From Methylomagnum ishizawai (GTDB taxonomy: Bacteria > Pseudomonadota > Gammaproteobacteria > Methylococcales > Methylomonadaceae): a stretch of 59,608 nt of DNA. Under the pieces are notes generated by a model. It saw only the letters and a program-made list of their open reading frames with translations. It had not been told where the DNA came from and searched no databases. A program made the translations under genes and the position numbers. Positions within the stretch are counted from its first letter, which is position 1. Every line of letters starts with the position of its first letter. The stretch spans positions 1-59,608 of the forward strand of contig CAMAVM010000018.1 in NCBI GenBank assembly GCA_945861705.1, in the 5' to 3' direction. Positions 8,674 to 17,723 of the stretch are shown piece after piece.

Positions 8674-9315
8674 TTATTTGCCTCGGGCATCGTCCCAAAG
8701 CAATTTATGGAGCTGTATTTGGAAGCGCACAGGCAACCTGTCTTCCAGGATTTTATTGGCTAATTCGGTTGGATTTTGCTGTCCCATGACGGGCGAAAAT
8801 AGCACTTCACAACAATCTGGCAATTCGTAATCGGATATTGTTTGCTTAGACCAGTTGTAATCTTCTTCATTACCGATAACGAATTTGACTTGGTCATTTT
8901 TGGTCAGGTACTGGATATTTTGATAGAGATTTTTACTTAATTCACCAGAACTGGGTGTTTTAAGATCCATCACCTTGATGACGCGAGGATCAACGGTTGA
9001 GACATCAATAGCGCCGCTGGTTTCGAGCGATACGGTGTAACCCAGATCAAGCAACCTTGTCATCAATTCCAGACAAGAAGGCTGCGCGAGCGGTTCCCCT
9101 CCAGTGACGGTGACATAACGTGCGCGGTAACTATCAACTTCGGCAATAATGTCGTCGATGGTTTTTTTTTCGCCGCCCGTAAAAGCGTATTCGGTATCAC
9201 AATAACCGCATCGTAACGGGCAACCGGTAAGCCTGATGAAAACGGTGGGAATGCCGACGGTGCTTGACTCCCCTTGCAGAGAGTAAAAGATTTCCGTTAT
9301 CCGCAGTGAACTCAC
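8674..9315 (-). CDS. queE: 7-carboxy-7-deazaguanine synthase QueE
   Basis: 213 residues, a radical-SAM enzyme that rearranges 6-carboxytetrahydropterin to 7-carboxy-7-deazaguanine. The cluster-binding motif CPLRCGYC is near residue 32, preceded by SLQGES and followed by VTVTGGEPL, which contacts SAM. The start is a GTG at 9315, two bases after the cpoB stop; no in-frame ATG lies upstream at a sensible distance. Coupling to cpoB and queC at this spot is a standard gammaproteobacterial order. Confidence 0.94.
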   Translation of the reverse strand: MSSLRITEIFYSLQGESSTVGIPTVFIRLTGCPLRCGYCDTEYAFTGGEKKTIDDIIAEVDSYRARYVTVTGGEPLAQPSCLELMTRLLDLGYTVSLETSGAIDVSTVDPRVIKVMDLKTPSSGELSKNLYQNIQYLTKNDQVKFVIGNEEDYNWSKQTISDYELPDCCEVLFSPVMGQQNPTELANKILEDRLPVRFQIQLHKLLWDDARGK

Positions 9316-9317
9316 AA

Positions 9318-10193
9318 TTACTGTGGGCTTCCATCAAGCAGAAGCAACTTCTTTTGCGCCAACCCTGCGGCTCTGGAACTGGCAAATTCGGTGGTCACTC
9401 GCGTCAAATATTCACGGGCTTTTGCCGGATTTTTTTCTTCCATTTCGATATAGCCCAGTTTCAACAAGGCATCAGGGACTTTTGCAGAGTTAGGATAGGT
9501 TACCACCACATCGTTGAACGCTTTTCGGGCGGAAACATTATCCTGGTCAACTCTGTGGGCTTCGCCTAACCAATATTGGGCGTTGCTTGCGTAACCGCTC
9601 CCTGGATGATTAGCGATATAAGCATTGAATGCTGTGATGGCCTGGGCTGTCCGGCCATTTCTGAGGTCATCGTATGCTTGTTGATATTCCTGTTTTTCAA
9701 CATCAGAAACTTGGGATGGACTAACATCTGAAGACTGCGCGGGTGCGGCCAAGCCCGGAGCAGCCGATGAAGGTGTGGCGGCTTCGGATGGATTATCTTG
9801 CGGTTGCACGGCACTTGTCGGGTCGTCGGTAGCCGCAGGCGCTGAGGGTTCTGTTGCGCCTGTGCCTGAATCCGCCGGAGTTTCTGCCGATGGTTGACCT
9901 GTACCGGATTTATTTTCGATGCTTTGAATCCGATCATCGAAATCAGTGAACATGGTTTTTTGTTGCTTTTTTAGCTCCTCAATTTGAGAGGCTTGCTCTT
10001 CGACCTTGCCCGTAAGCTGCTGCACTTCAGCTTGCATTTGCTCTATCCGCTTCATCATCTCGTAATCTGAAGCCAATGATGCGGGTGGTTTGGCTGCATT
10101 CAGTGCCGGATTGGTCGATTTATCAACAACAGGAGGCAACTCAGCACAAGCAACGCTGCAAGCGCATAGAAACAATGCAATTCGTGCATTCAT
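9318..10193 (-). CDS. cpoB: Cell division coordinator CpoB (YbgF)
   Basis: A periplasmic protein of 291 residues that links Tol-Pal energy to PBP1B during constriction. A signal peptide ends near CACSVACA. It is followed by a trimerising coiled coil (about 45-95, MMKRIEQMQAEVQQL...IEELKKQ), a long Pro/Ala/Ser linker, and a C-terminal TPR region (about 175-285: QAYDDLRNGRTAQAITAF, ASNAQYWLGEA, PDALLKLGYI). I chose the ATG at 10193; a TTG immediately before it is in frame. The ribosome-binding sequence overlaps the pal stop, so translation is probably coupled. Confidence 0.93.
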   Translation of the reverse strand: MNARIALFLCACSVACAELPPVVDKSTNPALNAAKPPASLASDYEMMKRIEQMQAEVQQLTGKVEEQASQIEELKKQQKTMFTDFDDRIQSIENKSGTGQPSAETPADSGTGATEPSAPAATDDPTSAVQPQDNPSEAATPSSAAPGLAAPAQSSDVSPSQVSDVEKQEYQQAYDDLRNGRTAQAITAFNAYIANHPGSGYASNAQYWLGEAHRVDQDNVSARKAFNDVVVTYPNSAKVPDALLKLGYIEMEEKNPAKAREYLTRVTTEFASSRAAGLAQKKLLLLDGSPQ

Positions 10194-10199
10194 CAAGGC

Positions 10200-10775
10200 T
10201 TACCTCTGATAAGACAATTCAGCACGACGATTGCGCTCGTAAGAACCTTCGTCACTGCCAAATACGGCCGGTTTTTCTTCGCCGTAACTAATCAAGGTCA
10301 ATTGACCATCGGAAACCCCTTGGGCTTTCATCATTCCTGCGACTGCTTTTGCACGTTGGTCGCCCAGGGCAATGTTATATTCGGGTGAACCGCGTTCATC
10401 CGCATGACCTTCCAGTGTCAATTTTTGGTTAGGATGGGCAACCAAATATTTCGCATGGGCATTGATGACTTGGATAAAATCCGGTTGGACTTCACTGCTA
10501 TCCAGCATGAAATAAATCGTACTTCTGGATAGGGGATTATTAGGATCAGTGAATTCAGGGCCGAGGAAAGAATTATTGCCGGTTACGCCGGTATAACCCG
10601 CTCCAGCCATTCCTGATAAGGTTGAAGCACCATTCAATCCGCTGGTTGAAGCGTCGTTAATGCCGCTGGCAGCATTTTGTCCGGCATTAAGGCCGTCCGT
10701 TGCTTCGTCTTCACTGCAACCGGATAAGGCGAATATTGCCACCAGTAAAACCCATAATAATTTGTTTAATTTCAT
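10200..10775 (-). CDS. pal: Peptidoglycan-associated lipoprotein Pal
   Basis: 191 residues. The lipoprotein signal is KLLWVLLVAIFALSGC, with lipobox LSGC and lipidated Cys near residue 20. A flexible Gly/Asn/Ser-rich segment follows, then an OmpA-like peptidoglycan-binding domain with STIYFMLDSSEV, LEGHADERGSPEYNIALGDQ and the RNRRAEL end. The acetylated-peptidoglycan binding residues of GHADERGSPEYN are present. It anchors the outer membrane to the wall and partners TolB. The ATG at 10775 starts the signal peptide; the longer ORF would place it 21 residues inside. Confidence 0.96.
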   Translation of the reverse strand: MKLNKLLWVLLVAIFALSGCSEDEATDGLNAGQNAASGINDASTSGLNGASTLSGMAGAGYTGVTGNNSFLGPEFTDPNNPLSRSTIYFMLDSSEVQPDFIQVINAHAKYLVAHPNQKLTLEGHADERGSPEYNIALGDQRAKAVAGMMKAQGVSDGQLTLISYGEEKPAVFGSDEGSYERNRRAELSYQR

Positions 10776-10825
10776 AGTCTTTGTTCCTGAGTTGTTGATC
10801 GGTTTAGGTAATTTCGACGAGCCGT

Positions 10826-12091
10826 TTAGGGTGCCCAAGCAGGTTCGCGTACGCCACCATTACTGAAAGCCAGTTTTTGCTGCATTTTACCATCTAAAGA
10901 CACGGCGGATAAGTAAGCCGTGCCGCCTTTTTTGGTCGCATACAAAACCATCGTGCCATTCGGCGCAAAACTGGGTGATTCATCGGCAGGGCCTGTCGTC
11001 AACACGTTGATTGACTTGCTGCCTACATCCATCACGCCAATGCGGTAATCGCCGCCATTGCCATGCACCATCGCAATACTTTTGCCATCGGGAGAAAAAC
11101 TGGCACGGGCATTATAATCGCCTGAAAAGGTTATTCTTGTTTCCCCTCCGCCAGTGCTGGAAACCTTATACAGTTGCGGTTTGCCACCACGATCTGAGGT
11201 GAACACGATGCTTCCGCCATCGGGCGACCAGACGGGTTCAGTGTCTATGGAATAGCTTTTGGTCAGTTTGGTCAATGCGCCTGTCATAAGGTTGAGCGTG
11301 TAAATGTCAGGGCTGCCGTCTTTGGATAAGGTCAACGCCAGTTTGTTGCCGTCGGGAGACCATGCCGGAGCACCGTTGATGCCAGGGAATTCCGCCACGC
11401 GCTTCCGTTGCCCGGTTGCCAAAATCTGCACGTAAATCGCGGCAGTCTTTCGTTCAAAGGACACATAAGCCATTTTGCTTTTATCGGGTGACCAGGATGG
11501 CGACATCAAAGGCTCTTGCGAGCTGGCGATAGTTTGTGGGTTAAAGCCGTCAGTATCTGCTACTTGGAGCTGACTTTGCTGCTTGTTGTTAGTTACGTAA
11601 GCGATCCGACCACTAAACGCGCCTTTTTTGCCCGTCAATTTTTCAAAGATCATGTCTGCAATTTGGTGGGCAGTCCGGCGTAAGTCAGCAGCAGATGAAT
11701 TCATCTGATAACCAAGCAATTGGCTGCTTTTCAGCACATCCAGCAACTGAAATTGCACATTGTATTGACCGCCAGCGCCGCCACCAACCTGGCCCACCAC
11801 CAGATAATTTTGGTTTAATGCCTGCCATTCAGGGAATTGGACAGCAGAAGCAGAACTCGGTCTGCTCCGCATAGTCTGTTCCGCCAACATTTTGAAATAG
11901 CCGCTACGCGCCAGATCAGCATTAATTACCGAGCTGACATCCACAGGTGCGCCGGATGATGCAAATGGCACAACAGCGACAGGAGTGCCACTATCAGAGC
12001 TTTCGGTGATGTCTATAGTCAATTCGGCCTGACTAAGCGGTGCGAAAGCCACTAACATGCCAAGCATCAGGATTTTTTTAAGGAAATTCAC
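10826..12091 (-). CDS. tolB: Tol-Pal system periplasmic protein TolB
   Basis: 421 residues with a signal peptide ([18 protein letters not shown]), an N-terminal alpha/beta domain that contacts TolA, and a six-bladed WD40-like beta propeller from about residue 200. The repeats are easy to see: [78 protein letters not shown]. The propeller binds Pal. The start is a GTG at 12091 with GAGGT 6 nt upstream. A 248-bp gap with a perfect palindrome separates it from tolA. Confidence 0.95.
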   Translation of the reverse strand: MNFLKKILMLGMLVAFAPLSQAELTIDITESSDSGTPVAVVPFASSGAPVDVSSVINADLARSGYFKMLAEQTMRSRPSSASAVQFPEWQALNQNYLVVGQVGGGAGGQYNVQFQLLDVLKSSQLLGYQMNSSAADLRRTAHQIADMIFEKLTGKKGAFSGRIAYVTNNKQQSQLQVADTDGFNPQTIASSQEPLMSPSWSPDKSKMAYVSFERKTAAIYVQILATGQRKRVAEFPGINGAPAWSPDGNKLALTLSKDGSPDIYTLNLMTGALTKLTKSYSIDTEPVWSPDGGSIVFTSDRGGKPQLYKVSSTGGGETRITFSGDYNARASFSPDGKSIAMVHGNGGDYRIGVMDVGSKSINVLTTGPADESPSFAPNGTMVLYATKKGGTAYLSAVSLDGKMQQKLAFSNGGVREPAWAP

Positions 12092-12209
12092 GTTTCTACC
12101 TCGTTAAACCTAAAGTCTGAAATACAATCGTTATAATTATTTCTAATGGGTTAAATCTGTTTTTTTTCAAGGTCTTGTCAGCTTCATCCTTTTGAGTCGC
12201 TTGTATTTC

Positions 12210-12237
12210 GGAGTGACAAACCTAGGTTTGTCACTCC
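12210..12237. repeat. Perfect 28-bp palindrome between tolA and tolB
   Basis: GGAGTGACAAACCT is followed directly by its exact reverse complement, giving a 14-bp inverted repeat centred on CCTAGG. No T-run follows on either strand, so it is not a simple terminator. The core AAACCTAGGTTT with a GGAGT flank recurs at 20214-20229 and 47726-47737, so this is a dispersed palindromic repeat family. In the tol transcript it would form a strong hairpin. Confidence 0.75.
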
Positions 12238-12339
12238 GCCCCATAATCAAGTTACAGATTTAACCAACTACGCTAATCATTATATCTTGCTAACATTAAT
12301 ATATCATGAATATCAATAAGATATTATCAATAGTTAAGG

Positions 12340-13791
12340 TTAATTTCTAGCATTAAAATTAAATGTAAATGATCTGAATACTTTAGCTAGGCTTGTATCC
12401 GATGGAACGGGCAGCGGCGATGCCCGGTTGATGGCGTTTTCTACCGAACGGGAAAACAGTTCATTTCCGTTGCAGTTAACCGTCGAGTCCATCACTGTGC
12501 CATCGGAAGTTAGCCTGACTTTTACCGTACATCTTGAACCGGAAGAGCCTGGCGGTGCAATCCAATTCCGGTGAACTTTCTCGGAGATAAGCCTTCGGTA
12601 TTTTTCGATTTCGGCTGCATTTGATGCGGCACTGGCTCTTGCCGCTTCTGCTTTGGCTTGTGCAGCAGCTTCTAATTTGGCGTTTTCTGCGGCTGCTAAT
12701 TCAGCAATACGCTTTGCTGCGGCTTCTTTTTTTGCTGCGGCTTCAGCCGCTTTTTTTGCATCAGCAGCCGCTTCAGCTTTGGCTTCTGCGGCGGCGTTAG
12801 CTTTTGCTTCGGCAGCGGCTGCTTTTTTAGCTTCCGCCGCTGCGGCTATTTTTGCGTCCGCTTTTGCCTGAGCCGCTGCTTCTGCCTTGGCGTTCGCAGC
12901 GGTCTCCGCCTTGGCTTCTGCGGCGGCTTTAGCCTTTGCTTCGGCAACGGCTGCTTTTTTAGCTTCTGCTGCTGCGGCTTTTTTCGCATCAGCCTTTTCT
13001 TTGGCGGCTGCATCCGCTTTGGCCTCAGCAGCGGCTTTTTTGGCTTCTTCTTTAGCTTTTACTGCTTCCAGTTTTTTTGCTTCGGCTTTTGCTTCAGCGG
13101 CAGATTCCGCTTTAGCGGCTTCTTTTTTCTTGGCCTCTGCTTTTTGGGCAGCTTCTAATTGTTTGGTTTCAGCGACCTTAAGTTTTTTCGCTTCGGCCTT
13201 TTCCTCAGCAGCTTGTTTTGCTTCCGTATCTGCGGCTTTTTTCGCTTCAGCTTTTTCTTTGGCAGCTGCTTCTGCTTTGGCTTCAACAACCGCTTTTTTA
13301 GTTTCTTCCTTGGCTTTTGCCGCTTCCTGTTTTTTTGCTTCGGCTTTTTTATCGGCGGCAGCTTTAGCTGTTTCTTCTTTTTTTACCTCTGCTTTTTTCG
13401 CAGCTTCTTTTTTCGCTTCAACAGCCTCAAGTTTTTTTGCTTCGGCTTGAGCCTTTTCAGCCGCTTCTTTCTTGGCTTCTGCTTTCGCCTGGGCTACCTC
13501 TGCTGCTTTTTGTTTAAGCAGTTCCGCTTGTTTTTCTTCGGCTTTTTTAGTTACAACTGCTTGTTCTTTTTCCTGTTTTTGTTCTGCTATCGGCTTGGCT
13601 TTTTCGACAGGCTTGATTTTTACGGGTGCTTGGGTTTCTTCTACAATCGTGGCATGAATGATGTCTGATTCCGGCTGCGGCAGTTCCGCTTTCGGCTTAT
13701 AAAGCGCACTTAAGGCGAACAACCCCAGCAAAATAAGATGGAAAACCAAGGCTAAGATGAATGCCTGGGTAAGCTTTTTTTGACTATCCAT
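12340..13791 (-). CDS. tolA: Cell envelope integrity protein TolA
   Basis: 483 residues, longer than most TolA proteins. An inner-membrane anchor (about residues 10-31, FILALVFHLILLGLFALSAL) precedes a periplasm-spanning Ala/Lys/Glu-rich helix of roughly 330 residues made of AEAKKxAAE-type repeats. The C-terminal domain (about 395-483) carries YRRLISEKVHRNWIAPPGS and the conserved Cys pair. It transmits the proton-motive-force-driven movement of TolQR to TolB and Pal. The repetitive DNA creates long spurious open frames on the opposite strand. It lies 7 nt after tolR. Confidence 0.95.
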   Translation of the reverse strand: MDSQKKLTQAFILALVFHLILLGLFALSALYKPKAELPQPESDIIHATIVEETQAPVKIKPVEKAKPIAEQKQEKEQAVVTKKAEEKQAELLKQKAAEVAQAKAEAKKEAAEKAQAEAKKLEAVEAKKEAAKKAEVKKEETAKAAADKKAEAKKQEAAKAKEETKKAVVEAKAEAAAKEKAEAKKAADTEAKQAAEEKAEAKKLKVAETKQLEAAQKAEAKKKEAAKAESAAEAKAEAKKLEAVKAKEEAKKAAAEAKADAAAKEKADAKKAAAAEAKKAAVAEAKAKAAAEAKAETAANAKAEAAAQAKADAKIAAAAEAKKAAAAEAKANAAAEAKAEAAADAKKAAEAAAKKEAAAKRIAELAAAENAKLEAAAQAKAEAARASAASNAAEIEKYRRLISEKVHRNWIAPPGSSGSRCTVKVRLTSDGTVMDSTVNCNGNELFSRSVENAINRASPLPVPSDTSLAKVFRSFTFNFNARN

Positions 13792-13798
13792 TTATATC

Positions 13799-14230
13799 TT
13801 ATTGGTCGTCTTCCGGCTGGGTCATTAACCCTACATTGGGTATGCCTGCATTTTTAAGTGAGGCCATCACCGTCACCACAGAACCATAGTCAACAGTTTT
13901 ATCCGCTTTAATCAACACTTGTGGGCTTTTGTTACTGCTTAGGACTTCCGTCACCTTTTCGTTGATTTCCTCGGGCTGCACCGGAACCGGTTGCTTGCCA
14001 TCGCCATGATCAATAAAGTACTGGTGTTCCTTATTGATAGAGATGATTAAAGGCGGCTGCCCTTCTTTTTGTTCAACGTTTGCCGACTCGGCTTTCGGCA
14101 AGTCAACGTCCACCCCCGTTTGCAGCATGGGCGTAGTAATCATAAAAATAATCAACAACACCAAGGTCACATCAATATATGGGACGACGTTGATTTCCGC
14201 CATCGGCTTTCTGCGCTTATTTTTCCTCAT
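13799..14230 (-). CDS. tolR: Tol-Pal system protein TolR (ExbD family)
   Basis: 143 residues: a short cytoplasmic N-terminus (MAEINVVPYIDVTLVLLIIF), one membrane helix carrying the proton-conducting aspartate of PYIDVTLVLL (about residue 19), and a periplasmic ExbD-like domain containing VLIKADKTVDYGSVVTVMA. It forms the stator-rotor complex with TolQ. Its start overlaps the tolQ stop by 4 nt (ATGA), a sign of translational coupling. Confidence 0.96.
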   Translation of the reverse strand: MRKNKRRKPMAEINVVPYIDVTLVLLIIFMITTPMLQTGVDVDLPKAESANVEQKEGQPPLIISINKEHQYFIDHGDGKQPVPVQPEEINEKVTEVLSSNKSPQVLIKADKTVDYGSVVTVMASLKNAGIPNVGLMTQPEDDQ

Positions 14231-14904
14231 TTCATATGTGCCTGTCTTTGCAGCAATACGACGAATTCTTCGACAAACAATTCGTACCGACCCGTTAAGC
14301 TATCCAAACGCGTAGAAAAACGGTTATAGGCGACCACCGCAGGAATCGCGGCAAATAAACCGATTGCCGTTGCGATCAAGGCTTCTGCAATACCCGGCGC
14401 AACCTGCGCCAAGGTTGCCTGTTTAACCGTGCTTAATGACATAAAGGAATTCATGATGCCCCATACGGTGCCAAATAAGCCGACGTATGGGCTGGTTGAA
14501 CCCACTGTTGCCAGAAAGGCCAAATGCTCATCTAGGCGATCAAGTTCTCTCGACAACTCAATCCGCATGGCGCGTTGGGCGCTTTCCACTTGCACCATCG
14601 GCTCGACGGTTCCGGTTTGGCGCATCCGTGAAAACTCTTTGTAGCCAGCCAGAAATATTTTTTCTATGCCTTCGGGTTCAAAATCTTTTGCCGCCAGTTT
14701 TCTGTAAAGATCAGCCAATGCCGTACCTGACCAGAATTCACCTTCAAATTCGTCTGTGATTTGTATTGCGCGGCTAAGTTCCTTGCGCTTGGAAAATATG
14801 AAAGTCCACGATGCCACGGATGCTACGATCAGTATCAGCATGACAAATTGGACGACAAAGCTGGCTTCCAATATTAAATGGAAAATGGATAAATCAGTAT
14901 TCAT
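14227..14904 (-). CDS. tolQ: Tol-Pal system protein TolQ (MotA/ExbB family)
   Basis: 225 residues with three predicted membrane helices (about 15-37, 132-155, 168-192). The ExbB-type segment GLFGTVWGIMNSF and the helix VAPGIAEALIATAIGLFAAI contain the pore-lining Thr and the conserved small residues of the channel. TolQ pentamers surround TolR and use the proton gradient. The start overlaps ybgC by 11 nt. Confidence 0.96.
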   Translation of the reverse strand: MNTDLSIFHLILEASFVVQFVMLILIVASVASWTFIFSKRKELSRAIQITDEFEGEFWSGTALADLYRKLAAKDFEPEGIEKIFLAGYKEFSRMRQTGTVEPMVQVESAQRAMRIELSRELDRLDEHLAFLATVGSTSPYVGLFGTVWGIMNSFMSLSTVKQATLAQVAPGIAEALIATAIGLFAAIPAVVAYNRFSTRLDSLTGRYELFVEEFVVLLQRQAHMK

Positions 14905-15316
14905 GCGTTTTTTGCTCTAAATTAAATTGCTCTAATAAATTTTGGGGAATAGCCCTTGGTTTCATGGTAATTACGTCTAAACAGGCAATACGTACTTCGG
15001 ATGTTACTAACAGATTGTTATCATGGGTAATTTTCTGGGAAAATTCAAGACTGGCCTTTTTTGTGTTTTTAATTTCCGCGCTCACTTGCAGTAGATGATT
15101 GAAGTGGGCTGGTTTAATGTATTCAATCTGTAATGACCGCACAGCAAAGATGATGCCTTCATTTACCATCAATTCATCCTGCTCGAAGCCCTTAGCCCTA
15201 AGCAACTCAGTCCTTGCCCGTTCCATGTATTTTAAATAATTGGCATAAAACACCACGCCACCAGCATCGGTATCTTCATAATAGACGCGGACAGGCCAGA
15301 TAAACGGTTTATTCAA
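14894..15316 (-). CDS. ybgC: Acyl-CoA thioesterase YbgC (Tol-Pal associated)
   Basis: 140 residues, a single hot-dog domain. The 4HBT signature [20 protein letters not shown] holds the catalytic aspartate of DTDAGG and the helix that begins with the Tyr or His of the family (here FYANY). YbgC hydrolyses acyl-CoA and interacts with acyl carrier protein and phospholipid enzymes. It overlaps ruvB by 8 nt and tolQ by 11 nt, so it belongs to one tightly packed operon. Confidence 0.94.
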   Translation of the reverse strand: MNKPFIWPVRVYYEDTDAGGVVFYANYLKYMERARTELLRAKGFEQDELMVNEGIIFAVRSLQIEYIKPAHFNHLLQVSAEIKNTKKASLEFSQKITHDNNLLVTSEVRIACLDVITMKPRAIPQNLLEQFNLEQKTHEY

Positions 15317-16343
15317 ACAAATCCTCGGAAACGCCCATGCTTTTCGGCGGTTTTAAGCCAAAATGCAAATACGCTTGCTGCGTTACCACGCGTCCTCGTG
15401 GTGTCCGCATGATAAAGCCTTGTTGCAAGAGATACGGTTCCAAAACGTCTTCGATGGTGCCGCGCTCTTCATTAATTGCCGCCGCTAAGGTATCAAGACC
15501 GACCGGCCCGCCGGAAAAATTGTCTATCATCGCCATCAATAATTTACGGTCGAGGGCATCAAAACCGTTAGTATCCACACGCAACATGTCCAGAGCCTGA
15601 ACAGAAATAATTTCTGTTATAACGCCACTCGCCTTAACTTCCGCATAATCACGCACTCGCCGCAACAAGCGGTTAGCGATACGCGGCGTACCACGGGAAC
15701 GTCTGGCGATTTCATAAGCGCCCTGCGGCTCCATGCTAATCCCCAGCACATTAGCTGAACGCATGGCGATGCTGGCTAACTCATCAATCGTATAGAATTC
15801 CAAGCGTTGGACGATACCAAAACGATCCCGTAATGGTGAAGTCAGCAAGCCTGCCCGTGTGGTCGCACCGACTAAGGTAAACGGCGGCAAATCCAGCTTG
15901 ATTGACCGGGCAGCGGGGCCTTCGCCTATCATCAAATCCAGTTGATAGTCCTCCATCGCCGGATACAGGATTTCTTCAACCGCAGGGCTCAAGCGATGAA
16001 TTTCATCAATAAACAGCACATCATGGGCTTCAAGATTGGTGAGTAAAGCCGCCAAATCACCCGCTTTTTCCAGCACCGGCCCCGAAGTTTGGCGAATATT
16101 AACACACATTTCCGTGGCGATGATATTGGCTAACGTGGTTTTACCCAGTCCTGGTGGACCGAAAATCAGCACATGATCCAAGGCCTCTTGCCGAGCGGTC
16201 GCCGCCTGGATAAAGATTTCCATTTGGGTACGCAGCTCTTGTTGTCCCACATAATCCACTAGGCGTTTAGGGCGGATTGCGCGGTCTTGCCGTTCTTCGT
16301 CAGGGTGGCTGCGGCCGCTGATCATGCGGTCACTCTCGATCAT
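15309..16343 (-). CDS. ruvB: Holliday junction branch-migration helicase RuvB
   Basis: 344 residues. The AAA+ ATPase core has Walker [12 protein letters not shown], Walker [11 protein letters not shown], sensor 1 [10 protein letters not shown] and the arginine-finger region SPLRDRFG. The C-terminal winged helix, with TPRGRV near the end, contacts DNA. Two RuvB hexamers drive branch migration with RuvA at Holliday junctions. It lies 33 nt after ruvA and overlaps ybgC. Confidence 0.97.
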   Translation of the reverse strand: MIESDRMISGRSHPDEERQDRAIRPKRLVDYVGQQELRTQMEIFIQAATARQEALDHVLIFGPPGLGKTTLANIIATEMCVNIRQTSGPVLEKAGDLAALLTNLEAHDVLFIDEIHRLSPAVEEILYPAMEDYQLDLMIGEGPAARSIKLDLPPFTLVGATTRAGLLTSPLRDRFGIVQRLEFYTIDELASIAMRSANVLGISMEPQGAYEIARRSRGTPRIANRLLRRVRDYAEVKASGVITEIISVQALDMLRVDTNGFDALDRKLLMAMIDNFSGGPVGLDTLAAAINEERGTIEDVLEPYLLQQGFIMRTPRGRVVTQQAYLHFGLKPPKSMGVSEDLFE

Positions 16344-16376
16344 ATCGCTACGCTCCGTATCATCTCACCGCACTCA

Positions 16377-16985
16377 TCATTTAGAAGCCCTTTGCAACGC
16401 CAGCCTGATAATATCCTCACAACTTTTGCCTTCAACTGCGATATTTTGCACCATTTTAGCCGCATCCAAAGGCTTATAGCCTAATGAACATAAGGCGCTG
16501 ATGGCTTCCTGCTTGGGGCTAGAATTTGAGATATTCATAACCGAGCTGACTGCCTCTATACTAGATAGGGACGAATCCCCCAAATCCGGCAAGCGGTCAC
16601 GCATTTCTATCACTAGGCGTTCTGCGGTTTTTTTGCCTACGCCCGGCAAACGCACCAAGGCTTGGGTGTCGTTGTTATGGATGCAGCGATGGAATTCTTC
16701 AGCAGTCTGGCCGGACAATATCGTTAACGCCAACTTGGGGCCCACACCGTTTACCTTAATCAACGTCCTGAACATCGTCCGGTCGGCCTCGGTCGAAAAA
16801 CCGAATAAAATATGGGCATCCTCGCGCACCACTAAATGCGTGTGCAACAGGATTTCAACGCCGATAGCGGGCAGGTTATAAAACGTCGTCATCGGCGCTT
16901 CCACTTCGTAACCCACGCCTTGCACATCCAATAATAATACGGGCGGCGCTTTGTGGATCAGTTTACCGCGCAAAAATCCGATCAC
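16377..16985 (-). CDS. ruvA: Holliday junction-binding protein RuvA
   Basis: 202 residues from a GTG at 16985, which gives the family's invariant start MIGFLRGKL. That GTG shares bases with the ruvC TGA stop (GTGA), supporting this choice over the 20-residue-longer ORF. An N-terminal OB fold (VLLLDVQGVGYEV), two helix-hairpin-helix motifs (LIKVNGVGPKLALTIL, LVRLPGVGKKTAERLV) and a C-terminal RuvB-binding three-helix domain (SALCSLGYKPLDA) are visible in order. Confidence 0.96.
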   Translation of the reverse strand: MIGFLRGKLIHKAPPVLLLDVQGVGYEVEAPMTTFYNLPAIGVEILLHTHLVVREDAHILFGFSTEADRTMFRTLIKVNGVGPKLALTILSGQTAEEFHRCIHNNDTQALVRLPGVGKKTAERLVIEMRDRLPDLGDSSLSSIEAVSSVMNISNSSPKQEAISALCSLGYKPLDAAKMVQNIAVEGKSCEDIIRLALQRASK

Positions 16986-17479
16986 AACCCTAAACCTTTT
17001 TGTAAGCGCAGTGCCGTTTGCTGATGATGAGCATGGCAGATACAAATGCCCAAGGCATCGCTGGCATCAATCTGCATTTCGCCTTGGATATTTAACAGAA
17101 TTTTCACCATGTGCTGAACTTGCGTCTTTGCCGCATTACCTTTCCCGACCACGGCTTGTTTAACCTGCTTGGCGGAATATTCAAACACCGGCAACCCAGC
17201 CGCCTGCACCGCGCAAATCGCCGCACCACGCGCTTGCCCCAGTTTTAGGGCGGAATCCGCATTGATGTGCATAAACACTTGCTCGATAGCCATTTGCTCC
17301 GGCTGATAGCGTTCCACCACTTCCAATAAACCTTTAAATATCTGCTTAAGCCGATCAGGGAAATAATCCGCCGTCACCCGAATGCTACCACTGGCGATAT
17401 ATTGAAAGCCGCGCGGGGATTCTTCAATAACGCCATAGCCTGTCAATCTTGAGCCGGGGTCTATGCCTAATATTCGCAT
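16982..17479 (-). CDS. ruvC: Holliday junction resolvase RuvC
   Basis: 165 residues. The four catalytic acidic positions of the RNase H fold are visible: D7 in ILGIDPGSRLTGYG, E in MAIEQVF (about residue 66), and the pair in IDASDALGICICHAHH (about 138-141). It cuts Holliday junctions after RuvAB branch migration. Upstream, accessory DNA separates it from yebC, its usual neighbour. The ATG at 17479 gives the standard N-terminus. Confidence 0.96.
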   Translation of the reverse strand: MRILGIDPGSRLTGYGVIEESPRGFQYIASGSIRVTADYFPDRLKQIFKGLLEVVERYQPEQMAIEQVFMHINADSALKLGQARGAAICAVQAAGLPVFEYSAKQVKQAVVGKGNAAKTQVQHMVKILLNIQGEMQIDASDALGICICHAHHQQTALRLQKGLGL

Positions 17480-17490
17480 TAATCATTGTA

Positions 17491-17717
17491 GGTTGGGTTA
17501 GCATTAGCGTAAACCGACTTTTGGTTTTGACAGGTTGGGACTCTTAATTTAATGCTTTGTCCATTTGCTCCAATGTGACATGCTTTGGAGCTTGCAATAT
17601 ACCGCAAGCTTGTTCAACTTCTTCCTCTGTTAATTCGTTGTTATCTTTGTAATTCGCTGTCATGAATGGACTCGTTTATTTTGGCTTATGTCGAGGTACG
17701 CTAATGCTAACCCGACC
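17491..17717. repeat. TIR-bounded MITE-like element between ruvC and an unknown gene
   Basis: A 21-bp end GGTTGGGTTAGCATTAGCGTA (17491-17511) is repeated in inverted orientation with one mismatch at 17697-17717, enclosing 227 bp. The GTAGGTTGGGTTAGC-type end is a widespread intergenic repeat in bacteria (knowledge). Between the ends sits one small ORF (17544-17663). No transposase is inside, so it would have to be moved in trans. Confidence 0.6.
17544..17663 (-). CDS. Small acidic hypothetical protein (39 aa) inside a MITE-like element
   Basis: From the ATG at 17663 to TAA at 17544 the frame encodes 39 residues, with a helical, Glu-rich middle (NNELTEEEVEQACGILQAP). It has the size and charge of the N-terminal part of some antitoxins, but I recognise no family and there is no toxin gene beside it. 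The ribosome-binding site is weak. It lies entirely between the inverted ends of the 17491-17717 element, so it may be cargo, a remnant, or not expressed. Confidence 0.35.
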   Translation of the reverse strand: MTANYKDNNELTEEEVEQACGILQAPKHVTLEQMDKALN

Positions 17718-17723
17718 TTATAT

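Noticed and set aside
12210-12237. The 28-bp palindrome as a Rho-independent terminator splitting the tol operon
   Set aside because: No T-run follows on the minus strand, and tolA and tolB are expected to be co-expressed.
12653-13668. Long Ala-rich and Phe/Leu-rich open frames on the plus strand (up to 187 codons)
   Set aside because: They are antisense shadows of the AAG/GCT-rich tolA coiled coil. Composition is only the mirror of the repeats and no ribosome-binding site or family is seen.
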